Virus record (IMG/VR): IMGVR_UViG_3300008120_000649 | Location: 1 to 24,299 of that record | Source of the DNA: a virus | Length of the DNA stretch: 24,299 nt | Reading direction: 5' to 3' (one strand) | In this document: piece after piece, positions 1 through 6,941 of the stretch | Numbering within the stretch: the stretch's first letter is position 1 | Layout: each line of letters opens with the position of its first letter | Made by a program: the position numbers and the translations under genes | The notes under the pieces: generated by a model | Database searches by the model: none | Seen by the model: the letters and a program-made list of their open reading frames with translations, nothing else | What the model was told of the DNA's origin: nothing

Positions 1-456
1 CCAGATGAATTGACTGAGAACAGAGCAGTATGGTATAATGTTGATGGATTTAAAAGAATAGAGATCTTAGACGAGTACGTGATGCATTCATCGCCATCAC
101 CTCATTATGATTATGTATATTGCTATATTGATCTGAAGGTCCCGCACAATCTTTCTAATGTTTTAGCGGATAGCAGCGAGAGCATATTGTTAGATCATCT
201 TAAAGGTGAAGTAGGTGCAAGATGTGCTAGTTTGAGCGCAAATGCAGTGACCATACAATATGTCATGGATGTCGTAGAAGGCAATGTTAAACCGAGCAAA
301 CAAGAATATGAGTCTCGTATCAAAGCAATGAAGAAGATGTTTAAGGATGGCAAGAGATATCAATTGGATTGGTGGCCTGATATAACAAAAGATACTGATC
401 CATCAAACACCTATTATGAGCATGTAGATCATCATTGCTGCAGTATTATATCGTAA
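1..456 (+). CDS. Unknown protein, probably 5'-truncated by the window edge
   Basis: The reading frame is open from the first base to a TAA at 454-456. The first possible start inside the window is a TTG at position 10, with no convincing ribosome binding site visible, so this is more likely the C-terminal part of a longer gene; from the TTG it would be 148 residues. The visible protein is mixed alpha/beta in character, with a lysine-rich stretch around residues 95-118 and an odd His/Cys-rich tail (HVDHHCCSIIS) that could bind metal or be lipid-modified; neither is shown. I do not recognise the family. It lies 31 bases ahead of a ferritin-like gene and close to virion genes, so a late role is possible. 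Confidence 0.6.
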   Translation, partial: PDELTENRAVWYNVDGFKRIEILDEYVMHSSPSPHYDYVYCYIDLKVPHNLSNVLADSSESILLDHLKGEVGARCASLSANAVTIQYVMDVVEGNVKPSKQEYESRIKAMKKMFKDGKRYQLDWWPDITKDTDPSNTYYEHVDHHCCSIIS

Positions 457-487
457 ATTTAAACCTTAAGAAAATGGAATTGCTAAT

Positions 488-928
488 ATGGATCAGTTAA
501 TTGAAAAGATGAAAGCATATCACGCATCTAATTTTGCGTTTTATCTAAAACTACACTTCTTTCACTGGAATGTAGAAGGACCGAACTTTCCTCAGTATCA
601 TGAGTTTTTCGCAGATCTGTACACTGATGTACATGGTGCAGCAGATGTTATCGCAGAACACATCAGAGCTTTACAGTCATATGCACCAGGCTCGTTTACT
701 AGATTTAGCGCATTGAGTTCTATCGCAGATCAGATCGATCCTATTCCTGCTTCAGAAATGATCGATATGGCTATAGCAGATAATACGAAATTAATGTTTA
801 TGATCGCTAATTTAGATAAGATGGCGAACGATGCGGGTGAAGTTGGTCTTAGCAATTTCCTCCAAGCACGTCATGAGATCCATAGAAAACATCAGTGGAT
901 GCTCAGAGCAACATCTAAACCTATGTAA
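488..928 (+). CDS. Dps/ferritin-like protein
   Basis: 146-residue four-helix protein of the Dps/ferritin-like superfamily. Dps proteins form 12-subunit shells that oxidise and store iron and can bind and protect DNA. The Dps signature is clear: HFFHWNVEGPNFPQYHEFF at residues 23-41, then LYTDVHGAADVIAEHI. By spacing, H26, H38, D53 and E57 match the E. coli Dps ferroxidase ligands H51, H63, D78 and E82. The position equal to D67 is A42, although D43 follows directly. Ferroxidase activity may therefore be altered. No long basic N-terminal tail is present, so DNA binding by a Dps-type tail is not evident. It sits upstream of virion genes. The family is fairly sure; the function in the phage is inferred. 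Confidence 0.8.
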   Translation: MDQLIEKMKAYHASNFAFYLKLHFFHWNVEGPNFPQYHEFFADLYTDVHGAADVIAEHIRALQSYAPGSFTRFSALSSIADQIDPIPASEMIDMAIADNTKLMFMIANLDKMANDAGEVGLSNFLQARHEIHRKHQWMLRATSKPM

Positions 929-939
929 TTTTACAAAAT

Positions 940-947
940 CATAAATA
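940..947 (+). promoter_or_regulatory. Candidate T4-type late promoter (CATAAATA)
   Basis: CATAAATA differs in one base from the T4 late promoter TATAAATA, which is read by RNA polymerase carrying gp55 with gp33 and the sliding clamp. It lies about 50 bases ahead of the virion gene at 998. The same CATAAATA word occurs ahead of the next virion gene at 1977, which supports real use. Confidence 0.55.
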
Positions 948-948
948 A

Positions 949-968
949 AAGAACAGTAATATGTTCTT
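949..968 (+). other. Stem-loop in the leader of the virion gene
   Basis: AAGAACA (949-955) pairs perfectly with TGTTCTT (962-968) around a 6-base loop. It is not directly followed by a T run (ATGTATTAATTTTTT comes after), so it is a poor terminator. It lies where a transcript from the late promoter at 940 would start, so it may cap or stabilise that mRNA, or end the transcript from the upstream gene. Confidence 0.4.
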
Positions 969-997
969 ATGTATTAATTTTTTAAAAGGAGATCAAA

Positions 998-1882
998 ATG
1001 GCTCAATGGGGCAAGACAGACGTAGCAGGCAATTCAGTACTTTGGGGCGTAACCGGATTCAATGGTGCTCCGAATACAACAAATCGCAGTGCTTTTTATG
1101 ATAATATCACACCTGATGCTTTTGTGACAGGACTTACAGCAGGTCAGTTCGGCGTTGATACGACAGAAATGGGTGTCGGTAATGGCCCGGTTGCTCAGAT
1201 CACTATAACAAATGCTGGCACGGGTTATGTCGCTAATGCTACAATCACCTTTAGCGGTGGTGGCGGATCTTCTGCAGCTGCAACAGGTACTGCAAATGGG
1301 TTTGGAAAGATCTCAGGATCAACCATCTCTAATGCAGGATCATCATATGAGACAAATCCTACAATCGTTTTTGATGCTCCTGCAAATACTGCTTTCGATG
1401 GCAATACTGCTATTACCGGCGGAGCAAGCACAGGATTAGCAACAGATGCAAATAGCACGATCAGTTTTACCACACTTTCTGCTGAGTTTGGAACAGCAAT
1501 ATTTAAAGTCGGAGATGCTGTTAAATACCGCGTCAATGCAGGCAATACTGCAGTTGGCGGATTGACTAATGAGACTATCTTTTTTGTTCAGCATGCTAAC
1601 ACAACAAAGATCGCATTAGCTGCAACACTTGGTGGTCCTAGAATCACTCTTACAAAAAGTGCCGGAACAGATCCTCAACTCGGGCATTTCCTACAAGGCA
1701 CAACAGCTACGGGTGCTGCAGTTGTTGGTGGCGCACAAAATAAAGGTGTCACACATGCTGGTTGGAATGTCCGTACAGTAGGTAGCGGCGGACGTGCAGG
1801 ACGTGTCCAATACGAAACATTAGTGGCTATGGGATCAATTAGCACTGATGGATCAGATGATGACGTCTTGCCAAACGCATAA
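998..1882 (+). CDS. Virion structural protein
   Basis: 294-residue protein, rich in Gly, Ala, Thr and Asn, with almost no Cys or Trp, as is typical of beta-rich phage surface proteins. It starts MAQWGKTDVAGNSVLWG and ends with a glycine-rich GSGGRAGRVQYETLVAMGS and a short acidic tail. From memory, this start and end recur in structural proteins of marine T4-like phages. Two internal segments share a pattern: QITITNAGTGYVANATITFSGGGG (about residues 67-90) and KISGSTISNAGSSYETNPTIVFDAP (about 104-128), suggesting a duplicated beta-repeat of the kind seen in phage fibres. An excellent ribosome binding site (AAAGGAG) lies 7 bases ahead of the ATG. It is flanked by a late promoter and a strong terminator, so it is probably highly expressed as a single late unit. 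The precise place in the virion is not known. Confidence 0.75.
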   Translation: MAQWGKTDVAGNSVLWGVTGFNGAPNTTNRSAFYDNITPDAFVTGLTAGQFGVDTTEMGVGNGPVAQITITNAGTGYVANATITFSGGGGSSAAATGTANGFGKISGSTISNAGSSYETNPTIVFDAPANTAFDGNTAITGGASTGLATDANSTISFTTLSAEFGTAIFKVGDAVKYRVNAGNTAVGGLTNETIFFVQHANTTKIALAATLGGPRITLTKSAGTDPQLGHFLQGTTATGAAVVGGAQNKGVTHAGWNVRTVGSGGRAGRVQYETLVAMGSISTDGSDDDVLPNA

Positions 1883-1904
1883 GATCTGAATAATACTTGA
1901 TTAC

Positions 1905-1931
1905 GGGGAGGGAGCAATCCCTCCCTTTTTT
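1905..1931 (+). terminator. Rho-independent terminator after the virion gene
   Basis: GGGAGGG (1906-1912) pairs with CCCTCCC (1919-1925) around loop AGCAAT, and six Ts follow at 1926-1931. It lies 22 bases after the stop codon of the gene at 998-1882. Confidence 0.93.
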
Positions 1932-1936
1932 ATTGA

Positions 1937-1944
1937 CATAAATA
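1937..1944 (+). promoter_or_regulatory. Candidate T4-type late promoter (CATAAATA)
   Basis: CATAAATA directly after the terminator and 33 bases ahead of the ATG at 1977. Same word as at 940-947. A TTGACA at 1933-1938 overlaps it but has no matching -10 hexamer at 16-18 bases, so a late promoter is the better reading. Confidence 0.55.
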
Positions 1945-1976
1945 TACGATAAATGAATAACTAGACAGAGGGTGCA

Positions 1977-2324
1977 ATGCCAAAGATCTCAGAACTCAAC
2001 GCAATAACTACATTAACATCTGATGACTTAATCATGGTAGTCAATGATCCTGCAGGATCTCCTTCTACTAATAAGATAACTTTTGGCAATATGCTTGCCA
2101 ATGTTAATATTGTTGCAAAGTTTTCTAATACCGTGAACTCGTCTGGCAATATAACAAGCACATCTATCATTAACTCCAACAATCTTTTTATAAATTATAG
2201 GACAACTCCAACCACAAATACTGATGTTGTGCAGAGCGGAAAACTCTGGTTTGATAATGATTACATATATGTTGCAATCTCAAACAACAATATTAAAAGA
2301 GCAGCATTGAGTAATTTTAGCTAA
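1977..2324 (+). CDS. Probable virion protein (small, fibre- or neck-associated type)
   Basis: 115 residues starting MPKISELNAITTLTSDDLIMVVND. This start, with its ISEL...TLTxxDLxxVVN pattern, is common at the N-termini of phage fibre and structural proteins, where it acts as an attachment module. The rest is rich in Asn, Ser and Thr and ends with GKLWFDNDYIYVAISNN, a short motif typical of phage appendage beta-structures. It follows the terminator and has its own CATAAATA promoter; GAGGGTGCA just ahead of the ATG serves as ribosome binding site. Here it is a short stand-alone protein rather than the start of a long fibre. The virion assignment is by pattern, not by a clear family. Confidence 0.65.
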   Translation: MPKISELNAITTLTSDDLIMVVNDPAGSPSTNKITFGNMLANVNIVAKFSNTVNSSGNITSTSIINSNNLFINYRTTPTTNTDVVQSGKLWFDNDYIYVAISNNNIKRAALSNFS

Positions 2325-2325
2325 T

Positions 2326-2718
2326 ATGATGGACAGACTTGATGAGACAAATTTTTTATTATACGCGGCCAAATACTATGATAATCCTCAGTGTTATGAT
2401 ACGTTAGAATTTTATGACGATCTGAAGAGATTTAAATACGTCAAGAGATTGCTCAACAGGTATCAAGAAGAAGGTGATCTGAAAGAGAGATTAATTCTCA
2501 ATCATATCATCATCCTCAATAACATATTCGGGCCTATACATACTGCAAAGATGTTATTTTTAAAGTGTAAAGGCATGGAAGAATATCTAAAGCCTTTCTT
2601 ATTGTTCTTGAATATCCTGCCTGATAAGATAATCAATATAGGTATAGAGTGTAAAACAATAAATACATCAGACATACCTTTAAACGAATTTATATTAAAC
2701 GAGCTTAGGAACATCTGA
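2326..2718 (+). CDS. Conserved T4-like phage protein (DUF7207-like)
   Basis: 130 residues, mainly alpha-helical, starting MMDRLDETNFLLYAAKYYDNPQC and continuing FYDDLKRFKYVKRLLNRYQEEGDLKERLILNHI. This matches, from memory, a small protein conserved near virion genes of T4-like marine phages (DUF7207). Function unknown. The start could be the ATG at 2326 or the one at 2329. Its TGA overlaps the ATG of the next gene (TGATG), so the two are probably translationally coupled and co-expressed. Confidence 0.7.
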   Translation: MMDRLDETNFLLYAAKYYDNPQCYDTLEFYDDLKRFKYVKRLLNRYQEEGDLKERLILNHIIILNNIFGPIHTAKMLFLKCKGMEEYLKPFLLFLNILPDKIINIGIECKTINTSDIPLNEFILNELRNI

Positions 2719-4034
2719 TGATAGTAGATGCAGTATTAACTTATCAATTCATCAAGAAATTGATAACTCCTTTTAATAAGATGCCTGCTTACGCTTTACA
2801 GTTAATCGATGAGAACGGCAACTTCCTCAAGAGAAGAAACAACTTCACATCACAAGAGAAGAAAGCATTAGGTCTATTTGACATAATGGTCATCAATCTT
2901 AAGAAACTGATCGCCAAGGTACCTTTCGGCAAGACCCGGATCGCTACTCTCGCAGCTGCTATGATGCTTCTAAGATCGACTCCTCTAAAAGAAGATGTGA
3001 TGACTGATACGTTGTTTTCTCTAGAAGAAGACTTCAATAAAACATTAGAAGTAGAAGAATTAGAGTTGATGGAAGATATGGGTGCTGTTAATAATGTGGG
3101 CATCATAGCATCAACTGGCGATCTTAGACTGCCACTAGATCAAAGGGAACCAGGTGTATCTAGATCAGCTGCCATGAGATACAAAGGTAAGAATAAAAAG
3201 GGCGCACCGTCACCGATAATTGCTCCTATGCTGAGCCGTGCCACAAAGAACGTTTTCAATGTCGTGAAGAAGGGTGTGTTAAAATCTATCCTAGAAGATA
3301 CCACGCTACAATATCATACAGAATTAAATTCTAAGATCTGGGATGGGATGAAGCTAAAGGATGAAGTCAGGGGCAAATTGCTTCAGATCGCTTCAGCATG
3401 GGTACAGTTTGCTAAGATTCATCCTGATACGATACAGGACATAATCATCACAGGCGGTAATGTCAATTACAATTATACACCACAATCAGACATCGATCTG
3501 CATATCGTGATCTCTAGAGATACGATGAATCCGGATAGAGCGCTCGTAGATGAGTATCTACAGGATAAGAAGATCCTATGGACGCTCTCTCATCAAGACA
3601 TCAACATCTACGGATATCCTGTAGAGCTGTATGCTCAAGATATCGCTGAGCAACCACATGCCAACCAGGGTGTGTTTTCTGTGAAGAGAAATCAATGGAT
3701 CGCTATGCCACAGCATCTTGACATTGACTTCGAAAGCGACTATCATTTACAGAAGAAAGTGCAATTCTATAAAGATCTGATCGATAAGATGGTGTTACAG
3801 AATGCTACTGACGGATCATTCGATATGATTAAGCAAAAAATCAAGAAGATGCGTGGCGATTCTATCGCTAAAGACGGTGAGTTTGCTTTCGGTAACCTAG
3901 TGTTCAAAGAGCTCCGTAACCAGGGTTACTTAGATAAGATGGACATGTATCAGAAATCTAACCAAGATAAGGCGGATAATCGGCGGGGTGATGCTTGCTA
4001 TCACAACAGGATATACTTGGTTAAAGATACATGA
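2718..4034 (+). CDS. Two-domain protein with C-terminal nucleotidyltransferase fold
   Basis: 438 residues. Residues 1-95 form an N-terminal domain (MIVDAVLTYQFIKKLITPFNK...) that I recall as a conserved protein next to virion genes of marine T4-like phages. An acidic, low-complexity linker follows (about 95-125). From about residue 195 there is a DNA polymerase beta-type nucleotidyltransferase domain: GGN at 246-248 and SDIDLH at 257-262 give the G-G and D258-x-D260 metal-binding motif, followed by DINIYGYPVELYAQDIAE. Such enzymes add a nucleotide to protein, RNA or an antibiotic; the substrate here is unknown. The last 47 bases overlap the next gene in another frame, so the C-terminal tail (RRGDACYHNRIYLVKDT) is shaped by that overlap. 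Confidence 0.75.
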   Translation: MIVDAVLTYQFIKKLITPFNKMPAYALQLIDENGNFLKRRNNFTSQEKKALGLFDIMVINLKKLIAKVPFGKTRIATLAAAMMLLRSTPLKEDVMTDTLFSLEEDFNKTLEVEELELMEDMGAVNNVGIIASTGDLRLPLDQREPGVSRSAAMRYKGKNKKGAPSPIIAPMLSRATKNVFNVVKKGVLKSILEDTTLQYHTELNSKIWDGMKLKDEVRGKLLQIASAWVQFAKIHPDTIQDIIITGGNVNYNYTPQSDIDLHIVISRDTMNPDRALVDEYLQDKKILWTLSHQDINIYGYPVELYAQDIAEQPHANQGVFSVKRNQWIAMPQHLDIDFESDYHLQKKVQFYKDLIDKMVLQNATDGSFDMIKQKIKKMRGDSIAKDGEFAFGNLVFKELRNQGYLDKMDMYQKSNQDKADNRRGDACYHNRIYLVKDT

Positions 4035-4311
4035 CTATAACATCTGGGAAGAAGCGACTCTGGCTTTCAATCAAGCACAAGAGCAATTGACTCAACAGAA
4101 ACAAGAAGAGTTTGTTCAGAAGACAGAAGTGATAAACGATAATGCTGCTCGTATCAGAGAAACCATTGCAAGACGTGAAGATCAGATGAATGAGATATCA
4201 TCTGGCATCGAGAAACAAGCGATCACTGAGCATAAGGGCACCGAGCAGGCGTCTAAATATCTTAAGAACATCATATATCAATTAGATCAAAATTACGGAG
4301 CAAAAAAATGA
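3988..4311 (+). CDS. Membrane-anchored coiled-coil protein, candidate inner-membrane spanin
   Basis: 107 residues from GTG 3988 (ATG 3991 follows at once). The body, about residues 20-75, is a long charged helix rich in Gln, Glu and Lys, ending KYLKNIIYQLDQNYGAKK. Reading the same frame upstream gives KIRRIIGG just before the first start, making a normal N-terminal anchor KIRRIIGGVMLAITTGYTWL; with the GTG start the membrane segment is too short. The frame is open back to a TAG at 3931 but has no ATG/GTG/TTG there, only ATA and ATC codons, with AAGGCGG at 3969-3975. A single N-terminal membrane segment plus coiled coil is the design of phage i-spanins, and a lipoprotein lies downstream at 6235. 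The stop overlaps the next ATG (ATGA). Role inferred. Confidence 0.6.
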   Translation: MMLAITTGYTWLKIHDYNIWEEATLAFNQAQEQLTQQKQEEFVQKTEVINDNAARIRETIARREDQMNEISSGIEKQAITEHKGTEQASKYLKNIIYQLDQNYGAKK

Positions 4312-6242
4312 AGACCTATTTTACGTTCATGAAAGAATCTCATACTCTATATCATAAATCCTATACAGATGCTATCAATGCAGCTCTCGCACACCATAAA
4401 GATAAAGAAGGTCTAAATGTTAGCGACGAAGATCGTGATACACATATCGCAATGGGTCCTCGTAAGCCAGCAGAAGGTGAGACTGTAGAGCGCCACATTC
4501 CTGCTACAGATAAGAACGGCAAGAGACGTATAATTCACATTCAGGTATATAACAAGGGTGGGCCCACCCCTTATGAATTAAATGCTTATTCAAGCGGGGA
4601 TAGAGTAGCAGAAGAAACTGTAGACGTTTCAGAAGGACTGGGTGACCGTTATACAAATAACACTATTGGAAAATTTTCTGAACTTAAAAATCATGCAAAC
4701 AAACTTGGACCAAAGCATAAAGATTATGATGATCTGATGATAGCCGCATCTCATATGGCATTTGGCAACATGGATCATCTAACGAAACATCTTAAAAAAT
4801 TAAACCCAGATGTTCGTGACAAAATTAAAGAATACATGAAAGAAGAAGTCGAGCAGGTTGATGAGATTTCTTCAGCTACATTGATTTCATACTCACAACA
4901 AGCCCACAATCAGATTAAGGGAAATCAACCCGCTGACCCTGATAAACTTCGCAAGCGTACTAATAGAGAACAGGGTATTAAATTAGCTTTTGATAAACAT
5001 TATCAAGTTAGAACAAAAGTTCCTGCTACTATCAATGAAGAAGAGCCTCTTGCTGAACAAGTGTCATTCAAGAAAACAATATCTGGTCATCACATCCATC
5101 ACAACGGCGAACGAGTAGGAGAAATCATAAAGACGAATTCTATGGGTAGTTTAGGTTATTCAGTCCGTTTTCGTGGTAAAGAAGTCTCATCAGAGAAATC
5201 ACTTAGCGCAGCAAAAGAATCTGCTAAGTATCACTTAACATCTAGTGAGTCACCGCTCAAAGAAGAAGTCGAACTCGATGAAGCAGCAGTACCTGTCGAT
5301 CACAAACAAAAAATGAGAGAAATTTATGGTCCTGGTCAAGTTACCGCTGATGTTAAAAATGGCATGATTAGTCATACCGATAAACATGGTGAAACAAATT
5401 CTCATGCATACGACCCAGATGCAGAAAAATCAATTGGGCATCATGTGGGCACTGTAACTGTGGGTGAAGAAGTTGAACTCGATGAAATGGGTAAAAAAGG
5501 TCCGTATCGTCCAATAAGTCCTGGTACACAAAACTTAAGAACTGCACAAGCTGCAACTAAAGGTGATCGGGCATTAGATAAACAATATGGTTATGGTACT
5601 ACTAAAGGTGGGGTATCTCCTATTGCTGGTAAAAGAAGAGAACAAGGTTTTGGTGCAGTAGCTAATTTTAATAGTGCTGCAGCTGCTCTCAGAGCAAAAA
5701 GAATGGGTGAACCCCCTAAAACTCAAGATGCAGAAGTTCATAAAGGTTGGGGTAAAACTGTTGATCAGATGCCTGCTGCTAACCCAGAAAAACAAGCTGC
5801 TAGAAAAAAATTACAACAGACACCATTTTATGCTCTTTCCAAAGGTGAAAAGGAAAAAGATACAATTTTAAGAAAAGGTATTACTAAAGAAAAAATTGAA
5901 CCTCTTGCTGAGATTTCAGCTGCGCTTGCTATGAGAGCATCTCGTGCAGCTACTAAAGAAGTCGGCACGGGTAAATCAAAAAGAGAAGATAAGTTGATAG
6001 GCTTACAAAAGACAGCTGATGAGAAATTTCGTAAGATGCTAGGACGTTCATCATCTGCTAAAGTCGCGACTACATCAGAAGAGACTGTTCTAGATGAAGT
6101 TTCAAAGGGAACTGTCGGGAGTTATCTAGAAAAATTAAATACTCTTAAGAGATCTGAATTGAAAGCACGCGGGACTAAACCGACGCTTGCAGCCAATAAG
6201 GTATTTGGCAAAGACGTAAAGGTACCTGCTACTGATGAATGA
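4308..6242 (+). CDS. Large modular protein, candidate internal capsid polyprotein
   Basis: 644 residues, hydrophilic, Lys/Glu/Ala-rich, no Cys and no membrane segment. The N-terminus MKTYFTFMKE|S closely resembles the capsid-targeting sequence of T4 internal proteins (MKTYQEFIAE|A), which the prohead protease gp21 removes by cutting after L/I-x-E. Sites of the type xxL-x-E recur at E186 (EQVDE), E250 (PLAE), E325 (VELDE), E393 (VELDE), E535 (PLAE) and E597 (TVLDE), at spacings of 64, 75, 68, 142 and 62 residues. Each is followed by a different module, several starting like SxxTLxSY or SKGTVGSYLEKL. Residues about 390-530 use a more T- and A-rich codon set than the rest, suggesting a recently gained module. 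Genes on either side overlap (ATGA, ATGAATGA). Unrelated alternatives such as a tail protein cannot be excluded. Confidence 0.6.
   Translation: MKTYFTFMKESHTLYHKSYTDAINAALAHHKDKEGLNVSDEDRDTHIAMGPRKPAEGETVERHIPATDKNGKRRIIHIQVYNKGGPTPYELNAYSSGDRVAEETVDVSEGLGDRYTNNTIGKFSELKNHANKLGPKHKDYDDLMIAASHMAFGNMDHLTKHLKKLNPDVRDKIKEYMKEEVEQVDEISSATLISYSQQAHNQIKGNQPADPDKLRKRTNREQGIKLAFDKHYQVRTKVPATINEEEPLAEQVSFKKTISGHHIHHNGERVGEIIKTNSMGSLGYSVRFRGKEVSSEKSLSAAKESAKYHLTSSESPLKEEVELDEAAVPVDHKQKMREIYGPGQVTADVKNGMISHTDKHGETNSHAYDPDAEKSIGHHVGTVTVGEEVELDEMGKKGPYRPISPGTQNLRTAQAATKGDRALDKQYGYGTTKGGVSPIAGKRREQGFGAVANFNSAAAALRAKRMGEPPKTQDAEVHKGWGKTVDQMPAANPEKQAARKKLQQTPFYALSKGEKEKDTILRKGITKEKIEPLAEISAALAMRASRAATKEVGTGKSKREDKLIGLQKTADEKFRKMLGRSSSAKVATTSEETVLDEVSKGTVGSYLEKLNTLKRSELKARGTKPTLAANKVFGKDVKVPATDE
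5262..5486 (+). repeat. Direct repeat encoding EEVELDE
   Basis: The 21-base unit at 5262-5282 (GAAGAAGTCGAACTCGATGA plus A) recurs at 5466-5486 with one base changed. Diverged copies encode EEVEQVDE near 4845-4865 and EETVLDE near 6078-6098. The copies mark module borders in the 644-residue protein and could help modules swap by recombination. Confidence 0.7.
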
Positions 6243-6525
6243 TATGAAGTGGCTGGGTGTCATCCCTTTATTATTGCTATTAGCAGCATGTCAGCACACA
6301 CAAGTGGCACTGATCGCTCCTGAGTATAAGATCGTCAAGGCACCTGACGATCTATACAGATGTCCTACTGTGACTAAGTTCCCGAAAGATGAGACGCTGA
6401 CAGACCAGGAAGTCGGTTCGCTCATATTAAAACTTCAAAACAATAATGTCACTTGCAAGCGTTCGTTGGATTCAATCAGACAATTCTATGACGATGCAGA
6501 AAAGACGATTGCAGAACAAAAATGA
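6235..6525 (+). CDS. Small outer-membrane lipoprotein, candidate o-spanin
   Basis: 96 residues with a lipoprotein signal: M-K-W, then IPLLLLLAAC, lipobox LAAC with the modified cysteine C19 (C16 if the second ATG at 6244 is used). The mature part of 78 residues is hydrophilic, with KAPDDLYRCPTVTKFPKDETLTDQEVGSLILKL and two more cysteines that could form a disulfide bond. Small phage lipoproteins in late blocks are usually outer spanin subunits that, with an inner-membrane coiled-coil partner, fuse the two membranes in the last step of lysis. The candidate partner is at 3988-4311, so the pair would be split by the capsid polyprotein gene. The start overlaps the end of that gene. The lipoprotein call is firm; the spanin role is inferred. 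Confidence 0.7.
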   Translation: MNDMKWLGVIPLLLLLAACQHTQVALIAPEYKIVKAPDDLYRCPTVTKFPKDETLTDQEVGSLILKLQNNNVTCKRSLDSIRQFYDDAEKTIAEQK

Positions 6526-6872
6526 AAAGCTTCATAGAATTCATCAATGAAGACGCTGACGAGCCTAAGCAAATGCATCAGATCGGATTGAATAGGTCTC
6601 AGTTGAAATCTTTGCATAGGCATCCTTCATTTAGGACATATGTCGATTCTCCTTCGTATCCTAAAGTTTATGCAAAATTAGATAAAAACGATGGTGGACC
6701 AGGAAGAACACGCAACGTGATATTAACTAACTCTCGCAATAAGCACAAGATGCATGTGGCTATCACCAATCGTGGCATGATCCTTGGTCATTCAATATAT
6801 AGTAAGTTAGACAATCCTCATCCGGATGCAGAGGTACAGTGGGATCATGTTAAATCTGTCGATGGCAGTTAA
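6522..6872 (+). CDS. Unknown protein with capsid-targeting-like N-terminus
   Basis: 116 residues. The start MKSFIEFINE|D has the same pattern as the 644-residue protein (MKTYFTFMKE) and T4 internal proteins (MKTYQEFIAE), that is MK-T/S-Y/F-x-x-F-x-x-E, with an I-x-E cleavage-type site at residue 10. The rest is basic and His-rich (LKSLHRHPSFRTYVDSP, NKHKMHVAITNRG) with no family I recognise. The ATG overlaps the upstream stop (ATGA). It is the last gene before the early promoter at 6879. I infer that it may be packaged in the head and injected with the DNA. Confidence 0.55.
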   Translation: MKSFIEFINEDADEPKQMHQIGLNRSQLKSLHRHPSFRTYVDSPSYPKVYAKLDKNDGGPGRTRNVILTNSRNKHKMHVAITNRGMILGHSIYSKLDNPHPDAEVQWDHVKSVDGS

Positions 6873-6878
6873 TAATAC

Positions 6879-6906
6879 TTGACAAACCGTACAACTATGT
6901 TATAAT
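6879..6906 (+). promoter_or_regulatory. Strong sigma70-type early promoter ahead of primase
   Basis: TTGACA at 6879-6884, 16-base spacer, TATAAT at 6901-6906, with TG one base ahead of the -10 (extended -10, TGTTATAAT). Both hexamers are perfect consensus. It marks the change from the late block to the DNA-metabolism block. Confidence 0.9.
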
Positions 6907-6941
6907 TACTCTGTAGATTTGAAATAGAGTGATTAAAGAAA

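Noticed and set aside
1212-1917. Several open frames in other phases over the virion gene
   Set aside because: They are shadows of the Gly/Ala/Thr-rich coding sequence, without ribosome binding sites.
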